This document shows, one piece after another, positions 17,682 to 26,533 of a DNA stretch of 41,036 nt (its first letter is position 1; each line of letters starts with the position of its first letter). The notes under the pieces were generated by a model. The model worked only from the letters and a program-made list of their open reading frames with translations. It did no database searches and had not been told where the DNA came from. The stretch comes from Rhodoluna sp. (GTDB lineage: Bacteria > Actinomycetota > Actinomycetes > Actinomycetales > Microbacteriaceae): NCBI GenBank assembly GCA_024645105.1, contig JAHEGM010000005.1, positions 1 to 41,036 on the forward strand, in the 5' to 3' direction. The translations under genes and the position numbers were made by a program.

Positions 17682-18353
17682 ATGGAAGAGAAGCGCCAGA
17701 CCCGCCGCGCCTCGAGTTTGAGCCCCATGCAGGAGCGCATCCTCCAGACCATCCAAAGATCCAAGGCAGAGCGCGGCTACGTGCCGAGCATGCGAGAAAT
17801 TGGTGAAGAGGTTGGCCTTTCATCCCCCGCTAGCGTTAGCCACCAGTTGAACCAGCTTGAACTAGCTGGCTACATCAGTCGCGACCCTAAGCGCCCACGC
17901 ACCATCGATGTTCTTATTGAGGTTGCCGGCTGGGAGGGCCTTGACGGTCAGGTAGCCGATAACCCAACTCCAATCGGCGATGCCGCAATGGTGCCAATGG
18001 TTGGACGCATTGCCGCCGGTGGTCCTATCACCGCCGAACAAAACGTTGAAGAAATATTTCCGCTGCCACGCCAACTTGTTGGAAAGGGAGACCTGTTCCT
18101 ACTTAAGGTTGTGGGTGAATCAATGATTGATGCTGCAATTTGTGATGGCGACTGGGTGGTTGTGCGTCAACAGCAAACTGCAGAAAACGGCGACATCGTT
18201 GCCGCACTGCTAGAAGACGAAGCAACCGTTAAGACTTTCAAGCAGCAAGACGGCCACACCTGGTTGCTACCAAGAAACTCAGAGTTTGCACCAATTCTTG
18301 GAGATCACGCTGTGATTCTAGGAAAAGTTGTTGCAGTACTGCGCAGCGTTTAG
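17682..18353 (+). CDS. lexA: LexA SOS repressor
   Basis: Represses SOS genes and is inactivated by RecA-stimulated self-cleavage. 223 residues. The winged helix-turn-helix is at about 15-77 ([23 protein letters not shown] is the recognition region). The cleavage site is Ala112-Gly113 in GRIAAGGP, with catalytic Ser147 in GESMID and Lys184 in ATVKTF. All key residues are present. GAAAGG is 7 nt before the ATG. It diverges from the LysM gene across a spacer with three LexA-like boxes, and converges with hflX. Confidence 0.96.
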   Translation: MEEKRQTRRASSLSPMQERILQTIQRSKAERGYVPSMREIGEEVGLSSPASVSHQLNQLELAGYISRDPKRPRTIDVLIEVAGWEGLDGQVADNPTPIGDAAMVPMVGRIAAGGPITAEQNVEEIFPLPRQLVGKGDLFLLKVVGESMIDAAICDGDWVVVRQQQTAENGDIVAALLEDEATVKTFKQQDGHTWLLPRNSEFAPILGDHAVILGKVVAVLRSV

Positions 18354-18369
18354 GCAGCAAGCGCCTAAA
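18349..18369 (+). terminator. lexA: lexA terminator hairpin overlapping the stop codon
   Basis: Perfect 7-bp stem TTTAGGC-(7 nt)-GCCTAAA; the lexA TAG stop is in the left arm. The downstream tract is only partly T-rich (CTTTCTAATTTT). It sits between convergent lexA and hflX. Confidence 0.5.
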
Positions 18370-18387
18370 GGCACTTTCTAATTTTCA

Positions 18388-19914
18388 CTAAATTATTACG
18401 CGATAGTCGCTGAGCTCTGCGGCCATCTCAGGCTTTACCATTGCGCGCACAAACGTGCCGCCCTCGCGATAATCCAAAACCATGATTCGGCTATTTAGGT
18501 GCAGACGAGAAACTAAATCTCCCCTGTCATATGGAATCAGTGCAGCAATTTCAACATTTGGTTCCGGCAACATGGCAGCGATGATTCGCATCAATTCATC
18601 AATGCCTTCACCAGTTCTTGCTGACACCCCAATCGAACCCGGCTCCATTCCTCGAAGTGCCATGCGCTGAGTTTCATCAGCCAAATCAATTTTGTTGAAC
18701 ACAATTAGTTCTGGAATGTTTCTTGCCCCAACCTCACCGATCACATTTCTAACCGTGGCAATCTGCCCCGAAGGATCAGGATGGGAGGCGTCAACGATAT
18801 GCACTATCAAGTCGCTACCGGCAATTTCTTCCAACGTTGACCTAAACGCTTCGACGAGCTGGTGCGGGAGGTTTCTCACGAAGCCAACCGTGTCTGCAAA
18901 GGTGAAATCACGGCCATCAGGTGTTTTAGCTTTTCGAACAGTTGGGTCCAAAGTTGCAAATAGTGCGTTTTGAACCAACACCCCCGCCTGGGTCATGCGG
19001 TTAAGAAGCGATGACTTGCCGGCATTTGTGTAACCAGCGATTGCCACAGCTGGCACCGCATTCTTGTCACGATTTGACCGCTTAGTCTCGCGGGCCGGTT
19101 TCATGGCGGCAATTTGCTTGCGCAGCTTGGCCATTCTGGTGTTAATTCTTCGGCGATCCAACTCAATCTTTGTTTCACCAGGGCCGCGTGAGCCCATTCC
19201 CACACCACCAGCGGCCTGACCACCGGCCTGACGAGACATTGACTCACCCCAACCACGAAGACGTGGCAAAAGGTACTCAAGCTGTGCCAGCTCCACCTGG
19301 GCCTTACCCTCGCGACTCTTGGCGTGCTGGGCAAAAATATCTAAAATCACCGCAGTGCGATCAATGACTTTCACATTGATTACATCCTCGAGAGCACGTC
19401 TCTGGCTTGGCGCCAATTCTGTGTCGGCAATCACGGTGTCTGCCTCAGCGGCCGCAACCAGTTGCTTCAGTTCCTGGGCCTTACCCTTGCCTAGGAATGT
19501 GGCAGGGTCTGGATTGGCTCTGCGCTGCAACAGACCATCAAGCACAGTAGCTCCTGCGGTTTCAGCAAGGGCGGCCAACTCGCGAAGAGAATTTTCTGCA
19601 TCGAGCAAAGTATTTGAACCCCAGATGCCAATCAAGATGACCTTCTCAAGACGAAGTTGGCGATACTCAACATCGGTGATGTCTTGAAGTTCTGTAGAGA
19701 GTCCCGAGACTCTCTTTAGCGCCGAACGATCTTCTCGTTCAAACTGGTCGCCATCGGTGTCGCTATAGCCATGGGTCTCGGCTGCACCTAGAGCATCAGC
19801 CCGCTCGCCACGACGCAGGATGCGTTCAACAACCTCGTCACCTCTAGATGATCCGTGTGTGAAGGTAGGCGGTTCTTGGTTTTCGAACTCTTCGCTGGAA
19901 TTGTTGTTCTTCAC
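18388..19914 (-). CDS. hflX: GTPase HflX
   Basis: Ribosome-associated GTPase that splits stalled ribosomes under stress. 508 residues. The N-terminal HflX domain (about 90-280) contains the glycine-rich segment GGQAAGGVGMGSRGPGE (231-247). The G domain has G1 GYTNAGKS (294-301), G3 DTVGF (341-345) and G4 NKID (407-410). The N-terminal 85 residues are acidic and polar, a common actinobacterial extension. The GTG start lies 7 nt after TAGTGT, predicting a leaderless mRNA. It diverges from the methyltransferase gene. Confidence 0.93.
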   Translation of the reverse strand: MKNNNSSEEFENQEPPTFTHGSSRGDEVVERILRRGERADALGAAETHGYSDTDGDQFEREDRSALKRVSGLSTELQDITDVEYRQLRLEKVILIGIWGSNTLLDAENSLRELAALAETAGATVLDGLLQRRANPDPATFLGKGKAQELKQLVAAAEADTVIADTELAPSQRRALEDVINVKVIDRTAVILDIFAQHAKSREGKAQVELAQLEYLLPRLRGWGESMSRQAGGQAAGGVGMGSRGPGETKIELDRRRINTRMAKLRKQIAAMKPARETKRSNRDKNAVPAVAIAGYTNAGKSSLLNRMTQAGVLVQNALFATLDPTVRKAKTPDGRDFTFADTVGFVRNLPHQLVEAFRSTLEEIAGSDLIVHIVDASHPDPSGQIATVRNVIGEVGARNIPELIVFNKIDLADETQRMALRGMEPGSIGVSARTGEGIDELMRIIAAMLPEPNVEIAALIPYDRGDLVSRLHLNSRIMVLDYREGGTFVRAMVKPEMAAELSDYRVII

Positions 19915-19955
19915 GCAACTAACACTAGTTTGCCTTTCTGTAATAGTGTTTCGCT
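19915..19955. promoter_or_regulatory. Divergent leaderless promoters of hflX and the methyltransferase
   Basis: In 41 bp, a minus-strand TAGTGT (19922-19927) is 7 nt from the hflX GTG, and a plus-strand TAGTGT (19944-19949) is 6 nt from the methyltransferase ATG. The two promoters must overlap in their -35 regions. No Shine-Dalgarno is present on either side. Confidence 0.5.
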
Positions 19956-20576
19956 ATGTCCTCGGAACACTACTTCTCTGAGACCCCAGGCACCAATTAC
20001 AAGCCCAAAGAAATCACCGTTTCTATAAATGGTGCCGAAGTTATTGTGACTACTGCTGGAGGAGTCTTTAGCCCAGATCACATAGATCAGGGCACGAACG
20101 TATTGTTGTCGCATCTTCATGAGGCACCGGCCGGCGGAAACATTCTTGACATTGGTTGCGGCTGGGGTCCAATAGCCCTGTCCCTGGCCTCGCAATCACC
20201 CAAGGCAACTATCTGGGCTATTGATGTTAACGAGCGATCACTAGAACTCACTGCAGCCAATGCCGCACGCCTTGGGCTTAGCAACATTAGGTGCGGGAAG
20301 CCTGAAGATGTTCCGACAGATTTAGAGTTCAGTGGCATTTGGTCAAACCCGCCGATTCGAGTGGGTAAAGAAGTGCTTCACGAGATCCTGCTGACTTGGC
20401 TGCCAAGGTTAGAAAAAGATGCAGACGCGTATCTAGTAGTTCAAAAGAATTTGGGTGCTGATTCATTACACCGATGGCTCGAAGCGGAACTTCCCGAAAA
20501 TTACTCCACTATTCGAGTGGATACTGCCAAATCTTTTAGAGTCTTGCGCGTAAGAAATAAATCACAAACTAGCTAA
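19956..20576 (+). CDS. RsmC-like class I SAM-dependent methyltransferase
   Basis: 206 residues, a single methyltransferase domain. SAM motif I is [11 protein letters not shown] (64-74), the acidic loop is AIDVNERS (88-95), and the NPPIR motif (131-135) is typical of N-methylation of guanine or adenine in RNA. It resembles the C-terminal half of RsmC (16S rRNA m2G), as in the short actinobacterial proteins beside hflX and dapF. The exact substrate is unknown. The last 15 bp overlap the convergent dapF end. Confidence 0.82.
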   Translation: MSSEHYFSETPGTNYKPKEITVSINGAEVIVTTAGGVFSPDHIDQGTNVLLSHLHEAPAGGNILDIGCGWGPIALSLASQSPKATIWAIDVNERSLELTAANAARLGLSNIRCGKPEDVPTDLEFSGIWSNPPIRVGKEVLHEILLTWLPRLEKDADAYLVVQKNLGADSLHRWLEAELPENYSTIRVDTAKSFRVLRVRNKSQTS

Positions 20577-21449
20577 ATCAATTTGGCCGTCGAAGACTAG
20601 CTCCGCTGCCCCACTTAGACCTACATGTTCGCCGTCTTCGGTGGCAAACATGCGCACACCAAGAACTCCACCGGGAACCCTTACCTGCCAAATGTTTGGA
20701 GCACCCGCACCTGCCCAGTGGCGTGTGGCAAGGGCAGCGGCACAAATTCCGGTTCCGCACGAAAGCGTCTCACCAACTCCGCGTTCATAAACACGCATGG
20801 TGATTTGACCAACGCCATCTTTGACCATTGGATCGGCTGGCACTACGAATTCAACATTGGCACCAAGCTCTGGTTGGGGGTCAATTCCTGGCGCTTCATA
20901 AAGATTTAGTGAGGCTAGTTCTTTTCCAGAAGCCAACGCAACTACGTAGTGCGGATTACCCACATTGATGCCGATAGCAGGACGGGCAACATCAAGGCCG
21001 TCTGTGTGAATCAAGACTTCGCCACCATCTAGCTTCCAACGACCAATGTCAACGGCAAAGCCAGACATGTTGCGCTGCAAATCTTTAACGCCGGCGCGAG
21101 TTCCGATTGAAAGCGTCTCGCCATCGGCTAACTCAACAAGACCACGTTCAGTTAGGTACCTTGCGAATACGCGGGTGCCGTTTCCACACATCTCTGCGAT
21201 GGAACCGTCGGCGTTGTAGTAATCCATGAACCAAACCGCACTTGGCTCTTCGGTCAAAATCTTTTTGCCATCAACGTGGTTTTCAGATTTGATGACTCGA
21301 ATGAAGCCATCTGCACCAATGCCAAAGTGGCGATCGCAGATATTTGCGATTTGCTCTGCGGTTATTGAGATTTCGCCAGCAGGGTCTAGCACCAACACAA
21401 AGTCATTGCCAGTGCCGTGTCCCTTGGTGAACGAAATAAGGTTGGTCAT
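20562..21449 (-). CDS. dapF: Diaminopimelate epimerase
   Basis: Converts LL- to meso-diaminopimelate for peptidoglycan and lysine. 295 residues with the two catalytic cysteines: Cys88 in MCGNGTR and Cys231 in [10 protein letters not shown]. Substrate-binding GTGNDF is at 12-17. The ATG is 6 nt from a TAGGCT -10 element that overlaps the miaA stop, so it likely has its own leaderless promoter. The C-terminal end overlaps the methyltransferase tail-to-tail. Confidence 0.96.
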   Translation of the reverse strand: MTNLISFTKGHGTGNDFVLVLDPAGEISITAEQIANICDRHFGIGADGFIRVIKSENHVDGKKILTEEPSAVWFMDYYNADGSIAEMCGNGTRVFARYLTERGLVELADGETLSIGTRAGVKDLQRNMSGFAVDIGRWKLDGGEVLIHTDGLDVARPAIGINVGNPHYVVALASGKELASLNLYEAPGIDPQPELGANVEFVVPADPMVKDGVGQITMRVYERGVGETLSCGTGICAAALATRHWAGAGAPNIWQVRVPGGVLGVRMFATEDGEHVGLSGAAELVFDGQIDLASL

Positions 21450-21461
21450 TACTAAAGCCTA
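21450..21461 (-). promoter_or_regulatory. Candidate leaderless -10 element for dapF
   Basis: TAGGCT (21456-21461, minus strand) ends 6 nt before the dapF ATG; its first three bases are the miaA TAG stop codon. Confidence 0.45.
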
Positions 21462-22391
21462 AAGGTCAAGCCAAGTGCGCACCAGACTGGCGGCCTGCGA
21501 TTTCATGGTTTGGTCTTGGTAATCCAGCCAATTGATTCGACTATCTCTGCGAAACCACGACATCTGTCTGCGGGCGTATTTCTGGGTCAGGCGAACGGTG
21601 TCGGCAATTGCCTCAGCCTCTGACATGGTGCCGTCTATCTGAGCCAGAGCTTGAGAATATCCAATAGCCCTCGATGATGTCTTACCGCTTCTTACGCCAA
21701 GCGGAATCAGTGATCGCGCCTCTTCAACTAAGCCGAGTTGCCACATTTTGTGAACCCGTTTTTCAAGCCTCAAGACAAGGTCTTCACGCGGACCGTTGAT
21801 GCCGATTTCCAAGACAGGCTGCCAATCCTCCGGTTCATCTGGCAAAGCCGCTGCAAAAGGTTGACCGGTGAGAGTGACGATTTCAATGGCACGCACTGAG
21901 CGTCGACCGTTTTCTGGAATTATTCGACTCGCAGCCACTGGGTCAATTGCTTTAAGTTTGCGATGCATTTCGTGAGGCCCAAGTTCTTCGAGCTCTTGTT
22001 CCAACTGCAACCGCAACTTTGCATCACGAGCTGGAAATTCAAAATTATTTAGGACCGCGGCAACATAGAGCATGGAGCCGCCAACCAATATCGGAACGAT
22101 CCCCTGCGACTGCAAATTTTCAATTAGTGGTCTTGCCTCTGCTTGGTACTCGGCTGCGGTTGATTCATCTGTGATGTCTAGCCAATCAATCAAGTGATGC
22201 TTGATGCCTAGTCGCTCGGGCAAAGAAAGTTTGGCCGTGCCAATGTCCATTCCCCGATAGAACTGCATTGAATCGGAATTTACTATTTCGGCTTTTCCGC
22301 CGGCCGCAGTAATTTGCTGAGCTATTTGAAGTCCAAGATCCGACTTACCAGCGCCGGTTGGCCCAACCACCGCAATGAGTTTGCTTTGCAT
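21459..22391 (-). CDS. miaA: tRNA dimethylallyltransferase
   Basis: Adds a dimethylallyl group to A37 of tRNAs reading UNN codons. 310 residues with P-loop GPTGAGKS (10-17), the DSMQFYRGMDIGTAK region and the zinc-less C-terminal half with YARRQMSWFR. The start overlaps the miaB stop by one base; MiaB uses its product as substrate, so the two are functionally and translationally linked. Confidence 0.96.
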   Translation of the reverse strand: MQSKLIAVVGPTGAGKSDLGLQIAQQITAAGGKAEIVNSDSMQFYRGMDIGTAKLSLPERLGIKHHLIDWLDITDESTAAEYQAEARPLIENLQSQGIVPILVGGSMLYVAAVLNNFEFPARDAKLRLQLEQELEELGPHEMHRKLKAIDPVAASRIIPENGRRSVRAIEIVTLTGQPFAAALPDEPEDWQPVLEIGINGPREDLVLRLEKRVHKMWQLGLVEEARSLIPLGVRSGKTSSRAIGYSQALAQIDGTMSEAEAIADTVRLTQKYARRQMSWFRRDSRINWLDYQDQTMKSQAASLVRTWLDL

Positions 22392-23878
22392 TACCCTGCG
22401 GCTTTACCTACTGTTGGCAGGCCAAGCGAAACTGTGGACTTGCCATTTGCTTCACCGGTTGGCGTTGCGCAAGATGCTGCCTCAGCACGATCCCAGGCGT
22501 CACCAGCGATAGTCTTTCTAACTTCAAACACCGATGTGTCATCAGCGAGCAAATGATACGGAGCGGCATCAGTAATTTTGATGGTCACCATGTCTCCCGG
22601 ACGAGGCCGTTCAAAATTACTTGGCACCTCAAAATGCACGAGCCTGTTTTCTGGAGTGCGCCCACTCATGCGTGAGGTTGCTCCGTCTTTTCTGCCTTCG
22701 TAGGCAACCAAAACTTCGGCAACTTTGCCAATCTGGGCTTGATTTTCTTTGAGGGCCATCTCATTGACCAATGCCATCAGTCTTTCGTAGCGCTCTTGAA
22801 CCACGGCCTTTGGAATTTGATTTTCCATTTCGCCGGCTGGGGTTCCAGGGCGAATTGAATATTGATATGTGTAGGCAGCAGTAAACCTTGATAGCTCAAC
22901 GACTCTCATGGTGTCGAGAAAGTCTTCCTCGGTTTCACCTGGAAAGCCCACAATGATGTCTGTGGTGATTGAGGCGTTTGGAATCTGTTCGCGAACGCGG
23001 TCCAAAATACCAAGATACTTTTCGCTGCGGTAACTCCTGCGCATCTCTTTGAGGATGCGGTTGCTGCCAGACTGCATTGGCATATGCAGTTGCGGCATGA
23101 CGTTGTGAGTTTCTGCCATGGCAAAAATTACATCGTCTGTAAAAGCCGCCGGGTGCGGGCTTGTGAAGCGAACACGCTCAAGGCCCTTTATGTCGCCACA
23201 GGCTCGCAAAAGCTTAGCGAAGGCACCCTTATCGCCGAATTCAACACCGTAGGTATTTACGTTCTGGCCTAGAAGAGTCACTTCAATCACGCCATCGGCA
23301 ACAAGCGCCTCAATCTCTCCCAGAATTTCGCCTGGGCGACGATCTTTCTCTTTGCCTCGCAGACTCGGCACGATGCAAAAGGTGCAGGTGTTATTGCAGC
23401 CAACAGATATTGAAACCATGCCCGAATAGGTTGAGTCACGCTTGGTTGGTAGATCGCTTGGAAAAGTTTCTAACGCCTCCAGAATTTCTACTTGGGCTTC
23501 GTGATTGTGACGAGCACGCTCTAGCAACGCTGGAAGCGAACCAATGTTGTGAGTGCCAAATACAACATCCACCCATGGAGCTTTCTTTACGATGGTGTCG
23601 CGATCTTTTTGAGCTAGACAACCACCAACCGCAACCAAAATGTCAGGGTTCTCCATTTTTTTCTCATTGAGAATGCCTAGGTTGCCGTAAAGCTTGTTAT
23701 CGGCATTTTCACGAACTGCACAGGTGTTGAAAACCACAACATCAGGATCTGCACCATCAGCCGCGACGTAGCCGGCGCCCTCAAGTAAACCGGTTAGGCG
23801 CTCTGAGTCATGTACGTTCATGGCACAGCCATAGGTGCGCACCTCATAGGTGCGCGGAGCCTGCTGTGTAGTGGTCAT
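22391..23878 (-). CDS. miaB: tRNA-2-methylthio-N6-dimethylallyladenosine synthase
   Basis: Radical-SAM methylthiotransferase acting on i6A37 of tRNA. Start taken at ATG 23876-23878 (495 residues) rather than the TTG 6 bases upstream. The UPF0004 domain has Cys in [14 protein letters not shown] and VGGCLAQ (second Fe-S cluster). The radical-SAM CxxxCxxC is in [11 protein letters not shown]-terminal TRAM domain ends near 455, followed by a non-conserved Ala/Thr-rich tail. A TAAACT hexamer lies 8 nt before the ATG. Confidence 0.95.
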   Translation of the reverse strand: MTTTQQAPRTYEVRTYGCAMNVHDSERLTGLLEGAGYVAADGADPDVVVFNTCAVRENADNKLYGNLGILNEKKMENPDILVAVGGCLAQKDRDTIVKKAPWVDVVFGTHNIGSLPALLERARHNHEAQVEILEALETFPSDLPTKRDSTYSGMVSISVGCNNTCTFCIVPSLRGKEKDRRPGEILGEIEALVADGVIEVTLLGQNVNTYGVEFGDKGAFAKLLRACGDIKGLERVRFTSPHPAAFTDDVIFAMAETHNVMPQLHMPMQSGSNRILKEMRRSYRSEKYLGILDRVREQIPNASITTDIIVGFPGETEEDFLDTMRVVELSRFTAAYTYQYSIRPGTPAGEMENQIPKAVVQERYERLMALVNEMALKENQAQIGKVAEVLVAYEGRKDGATSRMSGRTPENRLVHFEVPSNFERPRPGDMVTIKITDAAPYHLLADDTSVFEVRKTIAGDAWDRAEAASCATPTGEANGKSTVSLGLPTVGKAAG

Positions 23879-23892
23879 AATCAACCAGTTTA
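23879..23892 (-). promoter_or_regulatory. Candidate leaderless -10 element for miaB
   Basis: TAAACT (23887-23892, minus strand) lies 8 nt upstream of the miaB ATG. Weaker case than the 6-7 nt examples. Confidence 0.3.
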
Positions 23893-23893
23893 C

Positions 23894-24475
23894 TTAGCCC
23901 TCTTGAACGTAGGATTCCTCGGCAAACTTGATTGCTGCGAATACTGCGCTGCTGGCATAGCCTTTTCGCTGAAGATACCCAGCGAGCCTGCGTGTTCTGA
24001 CCTCTTTTTCGAGATGTGCCATTTGGCTGAAACGCCTGGTTGCCAGTTGCTTGGCCGATTCAAAGTCGTCTTCGGCTGTTATTCCAGATATGGCCTCTTC
24101 GACTAACTCTTGGCTAACACCCTTTTCATTGAGTTCCCGTTTGATTGCAGATTTGGCGAGCCCCTTGTAGTTTCTGCGGCTATTCACGATGGTCTCTGCG
24201 TAGGCAGCGTCATCTATCAGGCCAACCTCAGTAAAACGCTCGAGAACCTTCTCGGCAATTTCTGGCGATATTTCACGCTGCTCAAGGATCTTGCGAAGTT
24301 GGGAAGTTGATTTAGCACTTCTTGCCAGTTGGTGCAGCAGAACATTTCTAGCCCTGGATTCTTGCTTCTCAGGAGAAAGCAAACGGGGCTGATCAAGTGA
24401 ACCGTCTTCTGTTTCGCCAGATGGGGGCCGGCGAGATTTTGAACGGCTACTTGATCTGCCCCGTTGAAAAGCCAT
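23894..24475 (-). CDS. recX: RecX regulatory protein
   Basis: Inhibits RecA filament growth and ATPase, balancing recombination. 193 residues with the three tandem three-helix RecX repeats (about 45-190), including VLERFTEVGLIDDAAYAE and AIKRELNEKGVSQELVEEA. The N-terminal 35 residues are Ser/Arg-rich and poorly conserved. It lies 22 bp after recA, which suggests shared SOS control. Confidence 0.92.
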   Translation of the reverse strand: MAFQRGRSSSRSKSRRPPSGETEDGSLDQPRLLSPEKQESRARNVLLHQLARSAKSTSQLRKILEQREISPEIAEKVLERFTEVGLIDDAAYAETIVNSRRNYKGLAKSAIKRELNEKGVSQELVEEAISGITAEDDFESAKQLATRRFSQMAHLEKEVRTRRLAGYLQRKGYASSAVFAAIKFAEESYVQEG

Positions 24476-24497
24476 AGCTCTAGTTAGAAATGACTAA

Positions 24498-25631
24498 CTA
24501 TGCGCTGGCTGCAGTTGCAGGTGCCTTGGCCTCTGCGACCTTTGATGCTGCTTTTGCTACTGGTGCTACTTCTTCGGCAGGAGACGAAGTTGCTTCAGTA
24601 ACTTCGTCAATCGGCAAGTCTGCAACCGCACGAGGCACACCAATGCCTAGTTTGGTCTTGATCTTCTTCTCGATTTCATCGGCAATCTTTGGATTTTCGA
24701 TTAGGAACTTACGAGAGTTTTCTTTACCCTGGCCAAGCTGTTCACCTTCGTAGGTGTACCAAGCGCCAGACTTCTTTACGATTTCTTTTTCAACACCAAA
24801 GTCAATCAAGCTACCTTCGCGTGAGATTCCAACACCGTAGATGATGTCAAACTCGGCCTGCTTGAAAGGTGCGGCCATCTTGTTCTTCACTACCTTGACA
24901 CGAGTACGGTTACCAACTGCGTCAGTGCCGTCTTTCAAGGTTTCGATTCGGCGAATGTCTAGGCGAACAGATGCGTAGAACTTAAGTGCCTTACCACCGG
25001 CGGTGGTTTCAGGGCTACCAAAGAACACACCGATCTTCTCGCGAAGCTGGTTGATGAAAATCATTGTGGTGCCGGTGTTGTTTAGCGCACCGGTTAGCTT
25101 GCGAAGAGCCTGTGACATCAAACGAGCCTGAAGACCAACGTGTGAGTCACCCATCTCGCCTTCAATTTCGGCACGTGGCACAAGTGCAGCCACTGAGTCG
25201 ATTACTACAAGATCAATTGAGCCTGAACGAACTAGCATGTCTGCGATTTCAAGAGCCTGTTCACCGGTGTCTGGCTGGCTAACCAACAAGGCATCTGTGT
25301 CTACGCCAAGAGCTTTTGCATATTCAGGGTCTAGGGCGTGCTCGGCGTCGATGAAGGCGGCGATACCACCGTTGCGCTGTGCGTTTGCAATTGCGTGCAA
25401 TGCAACTGTGGTCTTACCTGAAGACTCTGGGCCGTAAACCTCAACGATTCGGCCCTTTGGAAGTCCGCCAATACCTAGAGCAACATCCAGTGCGATTGAG
25501 CCGGTTTGAATTACTTCTACCGGTGCTCGTTCGTCTGAGCCGAGGCGCATGATGGCACCCTTACCGAACTGGCGGTCAATTTGAGCTAATGCTGTGTCTA
25601 ACGCTTTTTCGCGATCTGATGGAGATGGCAT
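24498..25631 (-). CDS. recA: Recombinase RecA
   Basis: ATP-dependent strand exchange and co-protease for LexA. 377 residues. Walker A is GPESSGKTT (67-75); Walker B ([10 protein letters not shown]), the L1/L2 DNA loops and a C-terminal domain are all present. No intein. The C-terminus carries an Ala/Glu/Lys-rich tail of about 45 residues. AGAGGA is 5 nt before the ATG. The 183-bp upstream region has a LexA box and a stable mRNA leader fold. Confidence 0.98.
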   Translation of the reverse strand: MPSPSDREKALDTALAQIDRQFGKGAIMRLGSDERAPVEVIQTGSIALDVALGIGGLPKGRIVEVYGPESSGKTTVALHAIANAQRNGGIAAFIDAEHALDPEYAKALGVDTDALLVSQPDTGEQALEIADMLVRSGSIDLVVIDSVAALVPRAEIEGEMGDSHVGLQARLMSQALRKLTGALNNTGTTMIFINQLREKIGVFFGSPETTAGGKALKFYASVRLDIRRIETLKDGTDAVGNRTRVKVVKNKMAAPFKQAEFDIIYGVGISREGSLIDFGVEKEIVKKSGAWYTYEGEQLGQGKENSRKFLIENPKIADEIEKKIKTKLGIGVPRAVADLPIDEVTEATSSPAEEVAPVAKAASKVAEAKAPATAASA

Positions 25632-25665
25632 TTTGTCCTCTGCTTTCTGAATCTCTAGTTATTGC

Positions 25666-25704
25666 TGACCGTATTCGAGGCAGTCGACGATCGACCCTCG
25701 GTCA
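25666..25704 (-). other. Folded 5' leader of recA mRNA
   Basis: On the transcript strand, arms TGACC/GGTCA, CGAGG/CCTCG and GTCGA/TCGAC nest into one 39-nt stem with two one-sided bulges and a 3-nt loop. It lies 35-73 nt before the recA ATG. A second inverted repeat, GTTGAT-N7-ATCAAC, is at 25713-25731. The fold is read directly; function is unknown. Confidence 0.55.
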
Positions 25705-25758
25705 TACAGGTTGTTGATAAATGCCATCAACTTCCTGTTGTGAATAACCTAACACCAT

Positions 25759-25774
25759 TCGAACAAGATTTCGA
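25759..25774. promoter_or_regulatory. LexA box upstream of recA
   Basis: TCGAAC-AAGA-TTTCGA, 11 of 12 matches to TCGAAC-N4-GTTCGA, 128-143 bp before the recA ATG. This is strong evidence for SOS control of recA and probably recX. Confidence 0.8.
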
Positions 25775-25783
25775 TAGTTATTT

Positions 25784-25801
25784 AAAGCGGCGTGTCGCTT
25801 T
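25784..25801. terminator. Weak terminator-like hairpin after DUF3046
   Basis: AAAGCG-N6-CGCTTT, with Ts directly following on the plus strand but none on the minus strand used by DUF3046. At most a partial stop between DUF3046 and the recA promoter. Confidence 0.3.
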
Positions 25802-25814
25802 TTCGGTGTTTTGT

Positions 25815-26045
25815 TCAGTCTGATTTGAGTTTTTTAGGCTGCGGTTTGCCGCTCCAGCGCTCTTTGGGCACGTTGTTTGCCTCGCATAGGGCAAGCCAGA
25901 CTTCCTTTGGGTCTTCGCCCTCGGCTAGAGCCTGCTCGGCCGTGCGGTCGCCCAGGGCGCCTAAAACGAGGTCTCTAGAGATTACTTGGGAGTATGCCTG
26001 ACCGAATTCATCGGTCATGAGGTTATTGAAGTGACTTAGGCGCAC
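25815..26045 (-). CDS. DUF3046 family protein
   Basis: 76-residue small soluble protein of the DUF3046 family, an actinobacterial family found next to recA and clgR; function unknown. The family-typical MRLSHFNNLMTDEFG start and the DLVLGALGDRTAEQALAEG core are intact. GTG start, 10 bp after the regulator stop, so it is probably co-transcribed with it. No catalytic motif seen. Confidence 0.85.
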   Translation of the reverse strand: MRLSHFNNLMTDEFGQAYSQVISRDLVLGALGDRTAEQALAEGEDPKEVWLALCEANNVPKERWSGKPQPKKLKSD

Positions 26046-26055
26046 GGCCAGCTAG

Positions 26056-26430
26056 CTAGCGACTAGAAGCCAGGCTTGGGTCGTTGTCAGCCAAGAACGA
26101 AGCTGGAATAGTGTCCGGAATGTAAGATTCCGGCACAGAAATAACACTGTCTGGGATGTAGGTAGCGTCTGACACGGCTGATTCGAGGCTTAAACCCTCG
26201 ACAATTGCCAGGCGATCGCTAACCTCGCGCATGATGACCGAGATTGGTACCTCTAGCGCATCGGCCAATGAGGCCAAAATCTCTGAGGATGCCTCTTTTT
26301 GACCGCGCTCTACCTCGCTTAGGTAGCCCAGGGCCACGGTGGCGCGGCTGGCAACCTGACGCAGGGTCTGGCCCTTTTGCAGTCGGAAGTCGCGCAGAAC
26401 ATCGCCGATTTCTTGACGTACTAGAACCAC
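26056..26430 (-). CDS. ClgR-like XRE-family transcriptional regulator
   Basis: 124 residues. The Cro/CI-type helix-turn-helix is at about 8-65 (LRQVASRATVALGYLSEVERGQKEAS), typical of ClgR, the activator of clp protease genes in actinobacteria that sits in this place before recA. The C-terminal third contains a short duplication, YIPDS...YIPDT. It lacks the double-Ala C-terminus by which Streptomyces ClgR is degraded (it ends ASSR), so control of its stability may differ. GTG start with a strong AGGAGG 5 nt upstream. Confidence 0.82.
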   Translation of the reverse strand: MVLVRQEIGDVLRDFRLQKGQTLRQVASRATVALGYLSEVERGQKEASSEILASLADALEVPISVIMREVSDRLAIVEGLSLESAVSDATYIPDSVISVPESYIPDTIPASFLADNDPSLASSR

Positions 26431-26533
26431 GTGGGCCTCCTATCTCTTCTCACAGGTAATCTACCTGCTCTTTGTGACAAACCTAAAACTCGGGGCTGAA
26501 AGTTCGCTGAGTGTTATGAGGAAGATAACTGAT
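26431..26533 (-). promoter_or_regulatory. clgR control region with a perfect palindrome
   Basis: The 103-bp cinA-clgR spacer contains CAGGTA-ATC-TACCTG at 26453-26467 (6-bp arms, 3-bp centre) about 25 bp before the clgR start. It includes TAGATT on the minus strand, a possible -10. A dyad at this place suggests an operator, perhaps for autoregulation. No convincing -35. Confidence 0.45.

Noticed and set aside
24498-25631. Possible intein in recA
   Set aside because: The 377-residue RecA is continuous through Walker A and the L1/L2 loops; no insertion.
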